A DNA stretch of 62,783 bases from Deinococcus aerophilus (GCF_014647075.1 NZ_BMOM01000021.1:1-62783); one strand, 5' to 3'. Positions 21,046-32,649 are shown, counted from the first letter of the stretch. The notes: a model not told the origin generated them from the sequence alone. Numbers and translations: made by a program.

Positions 21046-21615
21046 ATGAATCAGATTTCCTGGCTGGCCGTTCCGACACCCGACACTGCCCCCGAAGGCG
21101 TGCGCAAACTCTGGAGCAAGGCCGAGGCCAATCTGGGCTTTGTTCCCAATGTCTTCCGCGCCCAGGCCCTGAACGGCGAGCAATTCCTGGCGTGGTGGAA
21201 TTACTTCAACCTGCTCGTGAACAGGGAGGGACACCTGAGCAATGCCGAGCGTGAGCTGATGGCCGTGGTGGTCAGCGGCCTGAACCGCTGCGTGTACTGC
21301 GCGGTCTCCCACGGCGCGGCCCTGCGCGGATACAGCGCGGACCCGCAACAGGCCGATACTGTGGCCGTCAACTGGCGGCATGCGCGCCTGTCTGCGCGCG
21401 AGGAAGCGTTGTGTGCCCTTGCCGAGAAACTCACGCTGCGCCCCGCCGAGATGACCCAGAGCGACCTGTCGCCCCTGCGCGAAGCGGGTCTGCACGACCC
21501 CCAGATTCTGGAGGCCGTGCAGGTCATCGGCATGTTCAACATGACCAACCGCATCAGCAGCGCACTGGGATTCATTCCTAACGCGGAGTACCACGCCCAG
21601 GCCAGGGAGGGCTGA
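21046..21615 (+). CDS. Peroxidase-related AhpD/carboxymuconolactone decarboxylase-like protein
   Basis: Small helical protein of 189 residues in the AhpD-like superfamily. The redox signature CVYCAVSHG (CxxCxxxH) sits mid-sequence, preceded by [13 protein letters not shown] and followed by a helix-rich C-terminus ending [16 protein letters not shown]. Members reduce peroxides or act with peroxiredoxins. GGAG at 21037-21040 lies 5 bases before ATG 21046. It is divergent from the MBL-fold gene. The physiological partner is unknown. Confidence 0.85.
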   Translation: MNQISWLAVPTPDTAPEGVRKLWSKAEANLGFVPNVFRAQALNGEQFLAWWNYFNLLVNREGHLSNAERELMAVVVSGLNRCVYCAVSHGAALRGYSADPQQADTVAVNWRHARLSAREEALCALAEKLTLRPAEMTQSDLSPLREAGLHDPQILEAVQVIGMFNMTNRISSALGFIPNAEYHAQAREG

Positions 21616-21627
21616 CCTCCCCCGTCC

Positions 21628-22050
21628 TCAGCCGCGGGTGTAGCCGCTGGCCTGCCAGCCGCAGCCTTCACGGACCAGATTTACAGTGCCACTGTAGGTA
21701 TCGCTGACCGGTTTGCCGCTGCTGCGCTGCGTGGCCTTCACCGTGACCTTGCCCCCCACCTGGGCCGTGTTGCCGTGAATGCCCACACCCGTAATCTCGA
21801 CTTTGTAGGACACGCCCGAGTACGTGGCGGTGTAGGCGAGGGCGGCGACAGACAGCGCACTGTTGGCGGCGGAACTGGCCACCGCACGGGCCGCGGCAAT
21901 GTCCTGCTCCGGCGTCAGCTTGCATTCGGCGGTCGTGCTGTCCGTGTACGCAGCGCTGTCCGTGTACTGGGTACCCGACGAGGCCGGCATGCAGCTCACC
22001 ATGCCGCTGGCCGCCAGACCCACCATCATCGCCCATCTCAGTGTCTTCAT
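21628..22050 (-). CDS. Small secreted lipoprotein, unknown function
   Basis: A 140-residue protein starting MKTLRWAMMVGLAASGMVSC, where the Cys near position 20 could be a lipidation site although the -3 residue (Met) is unusual. It is followed by a short duplicated segment (YTDSAAYTDS) and a small soluble domain ending in REGCGWQASGYTRG. The C-terminal part looks like a ligand-binding or beta-rich domain, but I recognise no family. ATG 22050 is chosen because the signal sequence begins there. It lies 72 bases downstream of rseP. Confidence 0.7.
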   Translation of the reverse strand: MKTLRWAMMVGLAASGMVSCMPASSGTQYTDSAAYTDSTTAECKLTPEQDIAAARAVASSAANSALSVAALAYTATYSGVSYKVEITGVGIHGNTAQVGGKVTVKATQRSSGKPVSDTYSGTVNLVREGCGWQASGYTRG

Positions 22051-22121
22051 CAATTGCCCATGGTAGATCGCCCGACACGTCGCCGGTGTGGCATTTTCTT
22101 CAGCCTTACCCCCTCCCCCCC

Positions 22122-23252
22122 TCAGAAGAAACGGCTGACGTCGCGCACCACCACGAACATCATCAGCAGCATCACGAACGCGAACCCCGCCACGTTGATG
22201 GCCTGCTCCTGGGAAAAGCTCAGGGGACGCCGGCGCAGCGAGCCGATCATGACGAGCAGAATGCGTCCTCCGTCCAGCCCCGGAATGGGAATCAGGTTGA
22301 AGAAGGCCAGCGACAGGTTGAGCAGTGTGGCGACCTGCACCAGCGCCCACGGACTGGCGGCAGCGGCCCGGCCCACGATCTCGGTGGTGCCGATGGGGCC
22401 AGTCACGTTCTCGTCCTGCGAGAAATTGAGGGTCAGGAAGCGTCCGAACAGGTTGCCGAAAGCGCGCAGCACCTGCGGCACCGCCTGAACGGTGGTCGTC
22501 AGCGAGGTCTGGAAGGCAACCGGCAGAGGGGCGGGCACGATGTCCGGGCCGTAGCCGATGCCCAGCAACTGCCGCTGGCCGTTCACGGTGGGCTGCCACG
22601 CAAAGGTGACCGTGCGCGTCTGCCCGGCGCGTTCCAGGGTGAAGGTGTGCGGCCCCGGGGTGCCCAGCACGTTGCGCAGGTTCTCCCAGCCCATCACGGT
22701 GCGTCCCTCAATCTGCAGGGTCTCGGGAATCTCCCGGCCGTCTATGGCCGTAATCACGTCGCCCGGCTGAAGACCCAGCGTCTGGGCACGTGACCCCTCC
22801 TGCACGGTCTGGATGCGCGCCCGGTCGGCGGCCGGAATGCCCTGCGAGGTGAAGGTCAGGGTCATCAGGAAGACGGCGAGCAGCAGATTCATCAGCGGAC
22901 CGGCCAGCAGCACCGCAATCTTGCCCCAGGAGGGCAGCGCCGCAAAACCGCGGGTGGCCTGACGGTAGCCCACCTCTCCCCCATCGGTCTTAAATTCCTC
23001 TGGAGCCATGCCGTCGATTTCCACGTACCCGCCGATGGGCAGCAGCGAGAGCCGCCACTCGGTGCCGCGCCACGCCCGCCGGAAGACCACCGGACCCATG
23101 CCGATGGAAAACGAATGGACCTGCACGCCCTGCCAGCGGGCCAGCGCATAGTGCGCCAGCTCGTGCATGAAGGTGGCCGCACTGATGATCAGCAGGGTCC
23201 AGAGCAAGCCCAGCGGGGTCAGGGCCGCCGAGAGACTCTGCAGAAAGCTCAT
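22122..23252 (-). CDS. rseP: RseP-type intramembrane zinc protease (M50)
   Basis: Site-2 protease that cuts membrane-bound anti-sigma factors and leftover signal peptides; 376 residues. HExxH (HELAH from residue 30) lies in the first membrane helix, a PDZ domain spans the middle ([14 protein letters not shown]), and the third zinc ligand Asp is in [13 protein letters not shown]. Start ATG 23252 overlaps the dxr stop by 4 bases. It is the last gene of the rpsB block, a conserved order with dxr and cdsA. Confidence 0.95.
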   Translation of the reverse strand: MSFLQSLSAALTPLGLLWTLLIISAATFMHELAHYALARWQGVQVHSFSIGMGPVVFRRAWRGTEWRLSLLPIGGYVEIDGMAPEEFKTDGGEVGYRQATRGFAALPSWGKIAVLLAGPLMNLLLAVFLMTLTFTSQGIPAADRARIQTVQEGSRAQTLGLQPGDVITAIDGREIPETLQIEGRTVMGWENLRNVLGTPGPHTFTLERAGQTRTVTFAWQPTVNGQRQLLGIGYGPDIVPAPLPVAFQTSLTTTVQAVPQVLRAFGNLFGRFLTLNFSQDENVTGPIGTTEIVGRAAAASPWALVQVATLLNLSLAFFNLIPIPGLDGGRILLVMIGSLRRRPLSFSQEQAINVAGFAFVMLLMMFVVVRDVSRFF

Positions 23253-24424
23253 GCCCGCACCCCCACCAGCTCGCGGGCCCGCACACGTGCCCAGGCGTCG
23301 GTATCGGCTAGGGCTTCCCAGCTCAGGGCCCCAGCAGGCGTCTCATCCAGCACCCGCTCGATCAGGCAGGGAATGCCCGTAAATGGCAGCTGCCCAGCCA
23401 GGAAAGCCTCGACAGCCACCTCATCGGCAGCGTTCAGGGCCACCGGCAACAGGCCACCGGCTTCCCCAGCACGGTACGCCAGAGCCAGACACGGAAAACG
23501 CTGAAAGTCCGGTTCACGGAACACCCACTCGCCGCGAAGCGGCCAGCCCAGGTGCCCGGCCACCTCACCGCCACGCCGCGCTCCACGCACGTCACCGGGA
23601 CGCTGCATGCCCGTGGGCGCGGCGTCGATGGCATACGCGATGGGCAGGCGCATGTCGGTGGGGCCGAACTGCGCCTTGAGGCTGCCGTCGCGAAAGCGCA
23701 CCGCCGCGTGCATCAGGCTCTGGGGGTGAACCACCACACCGACCTGAGACAGCGGCAACCCGTACAGGCTGGCGCATTCCATGACCTCCAGGCCCTTGTT
23801 CATCAGCGTGGCCGAGTCGATGGTCACCTTGGGCCCCATGCTCCACGACGGGTGCTTGAGGGCCTGCGCGGGCGTCACGCCGCGCAGGTCGGCGGGACCG
23901 TCACGGAAGGGCCCGCCGGAGGCGGTCAGGATCACCTCGGCCACGTCGGCCATGTGCTCACCGGTCAGGCACTGGTAGACGCCGGTGTGTTCGGAATCCA
24001 CCGGCACCACACGTCCGCCGCCCCGGGCCGAGGCCTCCCACATCAGGTCCGCCGCCGTGACCATCGCCTCCTTGGTGGCCAGCGCCACCGCCCGGCCAGC
24101 CTGCAACGCCGCGCGGGTGGGTGCCAGACCGATCAGGCCGCTCATGGCATTGACCACCACATCCGCCTCCAGCGCCGCCGCCTCACTGGGGTCGGCAATC
24201 ACGCGCAGACCGGAGAAGTCGGGGCCGGAAAACAGGGCCCGGGCCCCGGCGTATACCGTGGCATCCACGCTGACCACCGTAGGCCGGAACTCGCGCACCT
24301 GAGCGGCGAGCAATTCCAGATTGCGGCCCGCCGCCAGCGCACCCACCACATACCCACGCTCCCGGGCCACATCCAGTGCCTGAGTGCCAATACTGCCGGT
24401 GCTGCCCAGAACAGAAAGCTTCAT
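23249..24424 (-). CDS. dxr: 1-deoxy-D-xylulose 5-phosphate reductoisomerase
   Basis: NADPH-dependent enzyme making MEP, the committed step of the isoprenoid pathway that also feeds the carotenoids encoded by crtB-crtI in this window. In 391 residues it has the nucleotide-binding start [14 protein letters not shown], and the metal/substrate motifs [29 protein letters not shown] and [13 protein letters not shown] 24424 is used; CATGCT lies 8 bases upstream, a near-leaderless layout that could give dxr its own promoter. It overlaps rseP by 4 bases. Confidence 0.96.
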   Translation of the reverse strand: MKLSVLGSTGSIGTQALDVARERGYVVGALAAGRNLELLAAQVREFRPTVVSVDATVYAGARALFSGPDFSGLRVIADPSEAAALEADVVVNAMSGLIGLAPTRAALQAGRAVALATKEAMVTAADLMWEASARGGGRVVPVDSEHTGVYQCLTGEHMADVAEVILTASGGPFRDGPADLRGVTPAQALKHPSWSMGPKVTIDSATLMNKGLEVMECASLYGLPLSQVGVVVHPQSLMHAAVRFRDGSLKAQFGPTDMRLPIAYAIDAAPTGMQRPGDVRGARRGGEVAGHLGWPLRGEWVFREPDFQRFPCLALAYRAGEAGGLLPVALNAADEVAVEAFLAGQLPFTGIPCLIERVLDETPAGALSWEALADTDAWARVRARELVGVRA

Positions 24425-24506
24425 TGCGCCCCAGCATGACGCATGCGGCGCGCGCAGAGTGTGGCACAAAAGCAGGAGAGCGGCCCAGGGTCCGCCTTCC
24501 CGGTTC

Positions 24507-25337
24507 TCAGCGCGAGAAGACGCTGATGTGCAAAAACAGGTAGGTAGCGGGCACCGCGAACAGCAGGCTGTCAATGCGGTCCAGGAATCCGCCGTGCCCG
24601 GGCAGGCTGGTGCCGCTGTCCTTGGTTTTCAGGGCGCGCTTGATCAGGCTCTCGGACAGGTCACCCAGCTGACTGGCGCTGGCGACCAGAATGGAATACA
24701 GCAGCGACTCGAAGGGCGACCAGATGCCGGTCAGGCTGGAAATGATCAGCACGATCAGAAAGCCTGCGAGCAGGCCGCCGACGGCTCCCTCCACCGTCTT
24801 TCCGGGGCTGACTTCCGGGGCCAGCTTGCGGCGCCCGAAAAAGTGCCCACCAAAAAACCCCCCGATGTCCGCGGCGAAGGTCGCGAGCAGCGGCAGCGCA
24901 AAGTACAGCAGACCCGAGGACGCATCCGGGCTGTAACGCAGCAGCAGAAAGTAGCCCAGCAACCACGGAATGTACAGCAGCCCGAACAGGCTGTACACGA
25001 TGCGCTCCAGCGGACGCTCCCCGGGGCGCATGACCTCCATGACGAGCAGGTAACCCAGAGCCACGGTCAGCACCGCCTCGCGCCAGGAGCCGCCGGGCCA
25101 CGGCGTCTGCGGCCACATCGGCAGGCTGGCAACGATCAGGGCGGCGGCGAAGACCCCCAGACTGACCCGCCGCACGTCGATGTCGTTGCGGTCGAGCATA
25201 CGGATGTACTCGTACAGGCCCATGACCGACACGAACACCAGCGCGGGCAGCATCGCCCACCACCCGATCCACACGATGGCGCTGATCAGGGCGAAGCCGA
25301 CCACACTGGTCAGAACGCGGGTGCTCAGCGTTTCCAC
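24507..25337 (-). CDS. cdsA: Phosphatidate cytidylyltransferase
   Basis: Integral membrane enzyme making CDP-diacylglycerol for phospholipid synthesis. It has about eight membrane segments and the CDS signature [25 protein letters not shown] near the C-terminus. GTG 25337 is chosen because GGGGAGG sits 5 bases upstream; ATG 25355, six codons earlier, lacks a clear ribosome binding site but is possible. That gives 276 residues (282 for the ATG). It lies between frr and dxr in the classical order. Confidence 0.94.
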   Translation of the reverse strand: METLSTRVLTSVVGFALISAIVWIGWWAMLPALVFVSVMGLYEYIRMLDRNDIDVRRVSLGVFAAALIVASLPMWPQTPWPGGSWREAVLTVALGYLLVMEVMRPGERPLERIVYSLFGLLYIPWLLGYFLLLRYSPDASSGLLYFALPLLATFAADIGGFFGGHFFGRRKLAPEVSPGKTVEGAVGGLLAGFLIVLIISSLTGIWSPFESLLYSILVASASQLGDLSESLIKRALKTKDSGTSLPGHGGFLDRIDSLLFAVPATYLFLHISVFSR

Positions 25338-25437
25338 GGCGGCCTCCCCGGCCATCTGTGGCCTGAAGATGAAAGGGAAAACGTGGACCGTGGTGATCTC
25401 TGCCCACGACCCACGCCCCACAGGCTGCGCTGTGCCC

Positions 25438-25989
25438 TCACCCGAGGATTTCCTGCTCCTTCTTCTGCACCGTACTGTCCACGCGGGCAATGAACTCGTC
25501 GGTGATCTTCTGCACGTCGGCCTCGCCGCGCTTGATCTCGTCGTCGCCGATGCCCTCGACCTTCTTGACCTCGTCCAGCGCGTGCTTGCGCAGGTTGCGC
25601 ACCGCGATGCGGGCGTCTTCGCCGTAGGTCTTGGCGTTCTTGACCAGATCACGCCGGCGTTCCTCGGTCAGCATGGGCAGCGAGATGAAGATGGTATCGC
25701 CCTTGTTGTTGGGGTTCAGCCCCAGATCGCTGTCGCGAATGGCCTTCTCGATGGGGGCCAGTGCGCCCCGGTCCCACGGCGTGATGACCAGCGTGCGCGC
25801 GTCGGGCGTGCTGACGCTCGCCACCTGATCAATGGGCATGTGCGAGCCGTAGTAGTCCACCACGATCTTCTTCAGGATGCCAGGGTTGGCGCGGCCCGTG
25901 CGCAGCACGCTCAGGTTGCTTTCCAGCGACTCGATGGCCTTGCCCATCTTCTCGCGGGTCTCGGCCTGGATGGTTTTCATGTCGGACAT
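25438..25989 (-). CDS. frr: Ribosome recycling factor
   Basis: Releases ribosomes from mRNA after termination, with EF-G. At 183 residues it is typical length, with conserved segments [55 protein letters not shown], and [13 protein letters not shown]. It begins MSDMKTIQ, so ATG 25989 or the Met three codons on could be used. It is downstream of pyrH with a 105-base gap. Confidence 0.97.
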   Translation of the reverse strand: MSDMKTIQAETREKMGKAIESLESNLSVLRTGRANPGILKKIVVDYYGSHMPIDQVASVSTPDARTLVITPWDRGALAPIEKAIRDSDLGLNPNNKGDTIFISLPMLTEERRRDLVKNAKTYGEDARIAVRNLRKHALDEVKKVEGIGDDEIKRGEADVQKITDEFIARVDSTVQKKEQEILG

Positions 25990-26094
25990 GGGGAAACACT
26001 CCTTGGGGGTTGAAGGCGGGCGGATGGGGTTGGACAGGATTGTAACGGGTCCAGGACGTTCGCCGCAGGGGAAACGCCGCTTCAGACCACAGTT

Positions 26095-26859
<765 letters not shown>

Positions 26860-26861
26860 TC

Positions 26862-26896
26862 AAAGAAAATCCGGCGGACCGCAGAGGGCCGCCGGA
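26862..26896 (-). terminator. Terminator 2 between tsf and pyrH
   Basis: Arms TCCGGCGG (26870-26877) and CCGCCGGA (26889-26896). Read on the minus strand the stem is followed by TTTTCTTT (26869-26862). Confidence 0.75.
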
Positions 26897-26940
26897 ATCA
26901 CGAAAAAGTGCGGCCCGGGCGTCTCCCGGGGCATCGGCCC

Positions 26941-26976
26941 AAAAGGAGGAGGCGGCCACCTGCGCCGGCCTCCTCC
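26941..26976 (-). terminator. Terminator 1 directly after tsf
   Basis: Arms GGAGGAGGC (26945-26953) and GCCTCCTCC (26968-26976) form a 9-bp stem, with TTTT following on the minus strand. It is placed 7 bases after the tsf stop. Confidence 0.75.
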
Positions 26977-26983
26977 CCTGCAC

Positions 26984-27781
<798 letters not shown>

Positions 27782-27850
27782 CTCGTCTCTCCTCGTTTGG
27801 TCCTGAGTGGTCCGGTGGTCCCGAGTGACTCTGAGCCCCTCGGGTGGTCC

Positions 27851-27882
27851 AACAAAAGGGGAGCGCGGCCCGCTCACCGCGC
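27851..27882 (-). terminator. Terminator-like hairpin between rpsB and tsf
   Basis: Arms GCGCGG (27863-27868) and CCGCGC (27877-27882), then TCCCCTTTTGTT on the minus strand. The short stem suggests partial termination, letting rpsB exceed tsf. Confidence 0.55.
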
Positions 27883-27908
27883 AGCGACGCCCCCCCGGTG
27901 CGGGTGTC

Positions 27909-28703
<795 letters not shown>

Positions 28704-28843
28704 GCTTTGCTCCGTGAGCGTTGAAGTTGGGAAGAGTTTGCCGTCCTCGTGCCAGCCCAGCGTCCGCTTACGCCGAAGTGGTGGGCCAGGCCATGCGCGA
28801 CGCTCCAGCGCGCACAGCGGGTCACGGGGGCACCCAAACGGAG

Positions 28844-28849
28844 AGTATA
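28844..28849 (-). promoter_or_regulatory. Probable -10 of the rpsB operon
   Basis: A consensus TATACT read leftwards in the intergenic region, giving an untranslated leader of roughly 135 bases before rpsB. A good -35 is not evident. A long leader would fit autoregulation by S2, known for rpsB-tsf in enterobacteria; the structure itself was not resolved. Confidence 0.5.
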
Positions 28850-28960
28850 GCGGGTTTTGGCCGGGACATGCGGCGTCCGGAACGATCCGCCGCACCGCCT
28901 CTGCTGCGCGACGTCTTTCTGCACTGTGGCCTGCGGGGAGGCCTGCGGGGAGGCCTGCGG

Positions 28961-29800
28961 TCAGTTCAGGCCCAGCTCCGCCGCCGCGAGGCGGGCCACC
29001 TCCAGGGTCTGCAGCGCCGCGTGCTCCGCGTTATCTTCCAGAGACCACGCTGCCGACAGCCCTGCGTAGGCCAGAACCCAGCGCAGCACCCGGCCATGTT
29101 CCAGATTCGCGGCCTGTGCAATGACGTGGGCCTGCCGCGTCAGTCGGCCCGGCCGGGTGGCCACCACCAGGGTGGGGTTGCACAGGATGTTGGCGTGGTC
29201 GTAGCCGCGCTCTCCGGTCAGTCCCTTGGGATCGATGGCGAGCCAGCCGCGACCGGGGCTGAACAGGACGTTGCCGTGGTGAAGGTCGCCGTGCAACACG
29301 CCCACATCCTGCGGTTCGGCGAGCAGGGCGCGGGCCGTGGCGAGGGCGGTGACGAACACACCTCCCGCCGACGGAGCTGCCCTCTCCAGCGCCTGGAACC
29401 AGCGGTTCAGGGTCGGCCATCCGGGTTGCGGGTGGGTCCGGGGCAAGTGGCCCGCCACGCGGCACAGAATGCGGGTGGCCTCATCGTCCTGCCCCCGCTC
29501 CACCATGTCCGTCAGCGAGGGGTGGGGGTCCAGCCGTTCCAGCACCACCGCCGCGCCGTCATGCTCCAGCACGCGGGCTGCGCCCCGGCCATTCCACCAA
29601 ACCATCAGCGAGTTGCCCCGCTGCTCCTCAGCGCTGCGGGCCACCTTGAGCATGGCCGCCTGCCCCTGGTAACGCACGGGCAACAGGTCACTGCTGTGGG
29701 TGTGCAGGGCCTCTCCGTCCTGCACGAGGGTCCAGCGACGCAGATGGGGTTCAAACACCACCCGCCCAGTCTGCACCTTTCGGGGGACTCCTGCGGCCAC
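28961..29800 (-). CDS. Aminoglycoside phosphotransferase-like kinase (APH(6)/hydroxyurea kinase family)
   Basis: Antibiotic-kinase fold protein of 279 residues. The catalytic loop is GVLHGDLHHGNVLF (HGDxxxxN), followed by AIDPKGLTGERGYDHANILCNP, diagnostic of the streptomycin/hydroxyurea 6-phosphotransferase group rather than general choline kinases. The N-lobe holds AAMLKVARSAEEQRG with the ATP-site Lys. The GTG 29800 start is tentative; TAGGCC lies 7 bases upstream but lacks the final T, and GTG codons further in are alternatives. It is divergent from uppP. Actual resistance activity is not shown by sequence. Confidence 0.82.
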   Translation of the reverse strand: MAAGVPRKVQTGRVVFEPHLRRWTLVQDGEALHTHSSDLLPVRYQGQAAMLKVARSAEEQRGNSLMVWWNGRGAARVLEHDGAAVVLERLDPHPSLTDMVERGQDDEATRILCRVAGHLPRTHPQPGWPTLNRWFQALERAAPSAGGVFVTALATARALLAEPQDVGVLHGDLHHGNVLFSPGRGWLAIDPKGLTGERGYDHANILCNPTLVVATRPGRLTRQAHVIAQAANLEHGRVLRWVLAYAGLSAAWSLEDNAEHAALQTLEVARLAAAELGLN

Positions 29801-29826
29801 GTGATTGGGCCTACACTCTGACGGTC

Positions 29827-30651
29827 ATGGATTGGTTTTACGCCATTATTTACGGAATCGTCGAGGGCATCACCGAATTCCTCCCCATCAGTTCCACCGG
29901 TCACCTGATCCTGACCGGCAACCTTTTGGGCGTGCCGTGGCCCAAGGACGTCAAGGACACCTTCGAGGTGGTGATTCAGGGCGGCGCGATTCTGGCGGTG
30001 CTCGCGTACTACTGGCGCGACTTTCTGAAGATCCGCCACATTGCCTCGGACCGCTCGCAGGGACGGCTGTGGCTGGGAGTACTCGTGGCGGTCATTCCCG
30101 CCGTGATTCTGGGGCTGCTGTTCGGCGACATCATCAAGGCCAACCTGTTCCGGCCCAGCGTGGTCGCGTGGGCCCTGATCGTGGGCGGCGTGGTGATCTG
30201 GCTGGTCGAGAGCCGGCGCACCCAGCCCACGGTCCACACCATCGAGAACATCGGCGTGCCCCGGTCCCTGATGATCGGCGTGCTGCAGTGCGCGGCGTTG
30301 CTGTGGCCCGGCTTCTCGCGCAGCGCGAGCAGCATCCTGGGCGGCATGGTGCTGGGCCTCGACCGGCCCACCGCCACCAAATTCAGCTTCTATCTGGGCG
30401 TGCCCACGCTGGGCGGCGCGGCGCTGCTGGACTTCATCAAAAGCCGCGACATCCTCGGGCAGATCGGCGTCCTCAACGTCTTGCTGGGCGCGGCGGTCAG
30501 TTTTGTGGTGGCCTACTTCGCCATCGGCTGGCTGCTGCGCTTCGTGTCCAGCAACAACTTCAAGGGCTTTGCCCTGTACCGGGTAATCGTGGGCGTCGTG
30601 ATCCTGATCCTGATCGCCACCGGCGTGCTGAACAACGGCAGCCTGGCGTAA
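29827..30651 (+). CDS. uppP: Undecaprenyl-diphosphatase (UppP/BacA)
   Basis: Membrane phosphatase that recycles the cell-wall lipid carrier; overexpression of this family gives bacitracin resistance. It is 274 residues with eight or so helices, and the two signatures IVEGITEFLPISSTGHLIL near the N-terminus and CAALLWPGFSRSASSILGGMVLG mid-protein. A TACACT (29812-29817) lies 9 bases before ATG 29827, so the leader is at most a few bases. Confidence 0.96.
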   Translation: MDWFYAIIYGIVEGITEFLPISSTGHLILTGNLLGVPWPKDVKDTFEVVIQGGAILAVLAYYWRDFLKIRHIASDRSQGRLWLGVLVAVIPAVILGLLFGDIIKANLFRPSVVAWALIVGGVVIWLVESRRTQPTVHTIENIGVPRSLMIGVLQCAALLWPGFSRSASSILGGMVLGLDRPTATKFSFYLGVPTLGGAALLDFIKSRDILGQIGVLNVLLGAAVSFVVAYFAIGWLLRFVSSNNFKGFALYRVIVGVVILILIATGVLNNGSLA

Positions 30652-30729
30652 CGTCCCCAGGCACACCGAAAGGCCGCCTTGGGGGGATGCGGCAGGCAAC
30701 GAGCGAACGGCAGTGCTAAGCTGCCCCAC

Positions 30730-31734
30730 ATCCGTCCGCTGCCTGCCGCGCCCATCTACCGGCCCTTTCTGGAGGGCACCTACACCGTCTCGGCGGGACT
30801 GTTCCGCCTGGGAAAACAGCCGGTGCCGTGGCGCGAGGACGGCGCGGCAGAGTCCCACACCTTTGAGCCCGACAGCTCCTGGGCGCAGTTTGTGGACAGC
30901 AAATGGGCGGCCCACCGCCGGGGGCTCCACCACTACGCCGGAGAAGCCAACCTCGCGCCGGGCCTGCGTGAGGCAGCCCTGAACTTCGTGGCCCACACGC
31001 TGGCCGCCGAAAGTGGTGGGGCCATGACCTGGGACGGCCGGACCTTCTGCAACCTGCGGCTGGGGTGGGAGGCGACGCTGGACCTCCGGCGGGGCAGCGT
31101 GGATGGGCTGCGGCGCTTCGAAGCGCCGTGGTCTGCCCTGCGGAGCGACCTGGAACCGGTGGGGGCCCTGGACTTTCTGGGCCTGAACGCCGCCGAGGAC
31201 CTCGCGATCATTGCCCGTGACCCGGTGACCGGACGCGACTGGCTCGCGGCGGCGCACGTCCTCTCGCCGGGCCATTGGGACCCGCGAGACAAGCTGGGGC
31301 GGGACTTCGTGGCGGTGCATGGTCCGGTCGCGGGCGCCGGGCGCATGAATGCCACCGCGCCCCGGCTGGTCGAGGCCGTGATTCAGCGCGGCCCGTTTCT
31401 GCGCTTTGCCTGGGGCCTCACGGCAGATGACCGGCTGGACCACCACCCCGAGCTGAGTGCCTCCGCGCCCGAAGCGTTTGACCCGGAACAGACCTATGTG
31501 CGGGTGGAGCGGCAGACGCTGACCGGTTTTCCAGATCAGCACGGAGCGCTGTTTACCATCCGGCCCTACCTGTACCCGCTGCGGCAGGCCGTGCGGGAAG
31601 CGGCACACGCCCAGGCCCTGGCCTGCGCGCTGCGCAGCATGACGCCACAGCAGCGGACCTATAAGGGTTTGGGGGCCATTCTCCCGGACCTCCTCATCTG
31701 GCTGGACGCACGCGCTCTAGACTCGGGGCCGTGA
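30730..31734 (+). CDS. Heme-dependent oxidative N-demethylase-like protein (DUF3445)
   Basis: The DUF3445 family was named from a heme enzyme that removes methyl groups from dimethylamine-type substrates. Family segments seen are YRPFLEGTYTVSAGL at the start, DWLAAAHVLSPGHWDPRDKLGRDFVAVHGPV, and TYVRVERQTLTGFPDQHGALFTIRPYL. No ATG or GTG lies in frame before the conserved start. The nearest standard option is TTG 30679, with no ribosome site. ATC 30730 follows TAAGCT (30717-30722) by 7 bases, the spacing of other leaderless genes here, and is my choice, giving 334 residues. The stop overlaps the RNase gene by 4 bases. Confidence 0.8.
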   Translation: MRPLPAAPIYRPFLEGTYTVSAGLFRLGKQPVPWREDGAAESHTFEPDSSWAQFVDSKWAAHRRGLHHYAGEANLAPGLREAALNFVAHTLAAESGGAMTWDGRTFCNLRLGWEATLDLRRGSVDGLRRFEAPWSALRSDLEPVGALDFLGLNAAEDLAIIARDPVTGRDWLAAAHVLSPGHWDPRDKLGRDFVAVHGPVAGAGRMNATAPRLVEAVIQRGPFLRFAWGLTADDRLDHHPELSASAPEAFDPEQTYVRVERQTLTGFPDQHGALFTIRPYLYPLRQAVREAAHAQALACALRSMTPQQRTYKGLGAILPDLLIWLDARALDSGP

Positions 31735-32171
31735 AGCCGCCCGCCCTCCTGTACGCCCTGCTCGCGACCGTGCTGGCGGGGTGTGACCTGCCCTCCGGCA
31801 CCCAGGACGCCCAGAGCCAGCCGCAGATTCAGACCCAGCGTGCGCCCGATGCGGCGGAGGCGCTTGATCCTGCCAGCGGACTGCGCTGGATGTCGGCGGA
31901 CGCCCTGCCGCGCGAGGGCACCCAGGTGCTGACCGCCATCCGGAAGGGTGGCCCGTTTCGCTACAGCAAAGACGGCACGACCTTCGGCAACCGTGAGGGG
32001 TTGCTGCCGCAGCAGCCGGGCAATTATTACCGCGAATACACCGTTCCCACCCCCGGCGAGGCGGACCGGGGAGCCCGCCGCATCGTGTGTGGAGGCTTGC
32101 CCATCACCCGCGCCGATGAGTGCTACTACACCGCCGACCATTACAGCAGCTTCCGGAGGATCCGCCCATGA
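31731..32171 (+). CDS. Exported guanyl-specific ribonuclease (T1/Sa/barnase type), lipoprotein
   Basis: RNase of the microbial N1/T1 superfamily, 146 residues. A signal peptide with lipobox LAGC (Cys18) implies membrane anchoring outside the cytoplasm; a 35-residue polar linker precedes the catalytic domain. That domain runs from LPREGTQVLTAIRKGGPF, with catalytic Glu in YYREYTVPTPG, Arg in RGARRIVCGG and His in YYTADHYSSFRRI, the same order as RNase Sa. GTG 31731 is 7 bases after TAGACT (31718-31723), a leaderless promoter inside the upstream gene, and also overlaps its stop. The barstar-like inhibitor follows with 4-base overlap. Confidence 0.88.
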   Translation: MKPPALLYALLATVLAGCDLPSGTQDAQSQPQIQTQRAPDAAEALDPASGLRWMSADALPREGTQVLTAIRKGGPFRYSKDGTTFGNREGLLPQQPGNYYREYTVPTPGEADRGARRIVCGGLPITRADECYYTADHYSSFRRIRP

Positions 32172-32566
32172 TGCAGGTGTTTGACGAACGGCCGGGCGGC
32201 ATCCAGCGTGCCCCGCACGAACCGCGCATTCTGGCGGCCGGTCATCAGGTCAGCCTGCGCGAGATCTCGTTTTCCGAGGTGGACGACAAGGACGGCCTGA
32301 TGCTCGCCATGTTGCGCGGACTGGCCCTCACCGACAGTTTCGGGCGCAACTGGGATGCTCTGTACGATGTCCTGACCGATCCCGAGGGCCGCCCGCCCCG
32401 GCTGGCCCTGCTGCTGTGCGATTACCTGCACTTCTGCAAACGCCACCCGCGCCTCAGCGCCGATCTGGAGCGCGTTCTGCTGGACGCTCAGAAAACCCTG
32501 GATACCCAGGACCGACAGTTGTGGTTGCTGACGGAGGAACCTGACAGCGACACCCGGCACTGGTAG
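32168..32566 (+). CDS. Barstar-family RNase inhibitor
   Basis: Cytoplasmic inhibitor expected to neutralise the RNase encoded just upstream. Of its 132 residues the barstar core spans about 35-125, with the acidic binding helix DSFGRNWDALYDVLTDP corresponding to the barnase-contact region (NLDALWD in barstar). There is no signal peptide. GGAGGA at 32154-32160 precedes ATG 32168, which overlaps the RNase stop (ATGATG; a second Met follows). The strong ribosome site plus coupling would favour inhibitor excess. It is convergent with the old yellow enzyme gene. Confidence 0.87.
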   Translation: MMQVFDERPGGIQRAPHEPRILAAGHQVSLREISFSEVDDKDGLMLAMLRGLALTDSFGRNWDALYDVLTDPEGRPPRLALLLCDYLHFCKRHPRLSADLERVLLDAQKTLDTQDRQLWLLTEEPDSDTRHW

Positions 32567-32649
32567 GGTCAGCTTTGCGGCCAGGAATTCACGGGCGGCG
32601 GAGAACCCCCGCACAGGAGTCCTCCGCCAGCTCATTTGCGAATCCCGGT

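Noticed and set aside
29605..31608. 667-codon minus-strand frame across uppP and the DUF3445 gene
   Set aside because: It crosses two real plus-strand genes and is low-complexity (Gln/His/Gly/Arg).
32597..32628. GGCGGAG/CTCCGCC hairpin between the barstar and OYE genes as a terminator
   Set aside because: Seven-base stem with an 18-base loop and no T-run; too weak to call.
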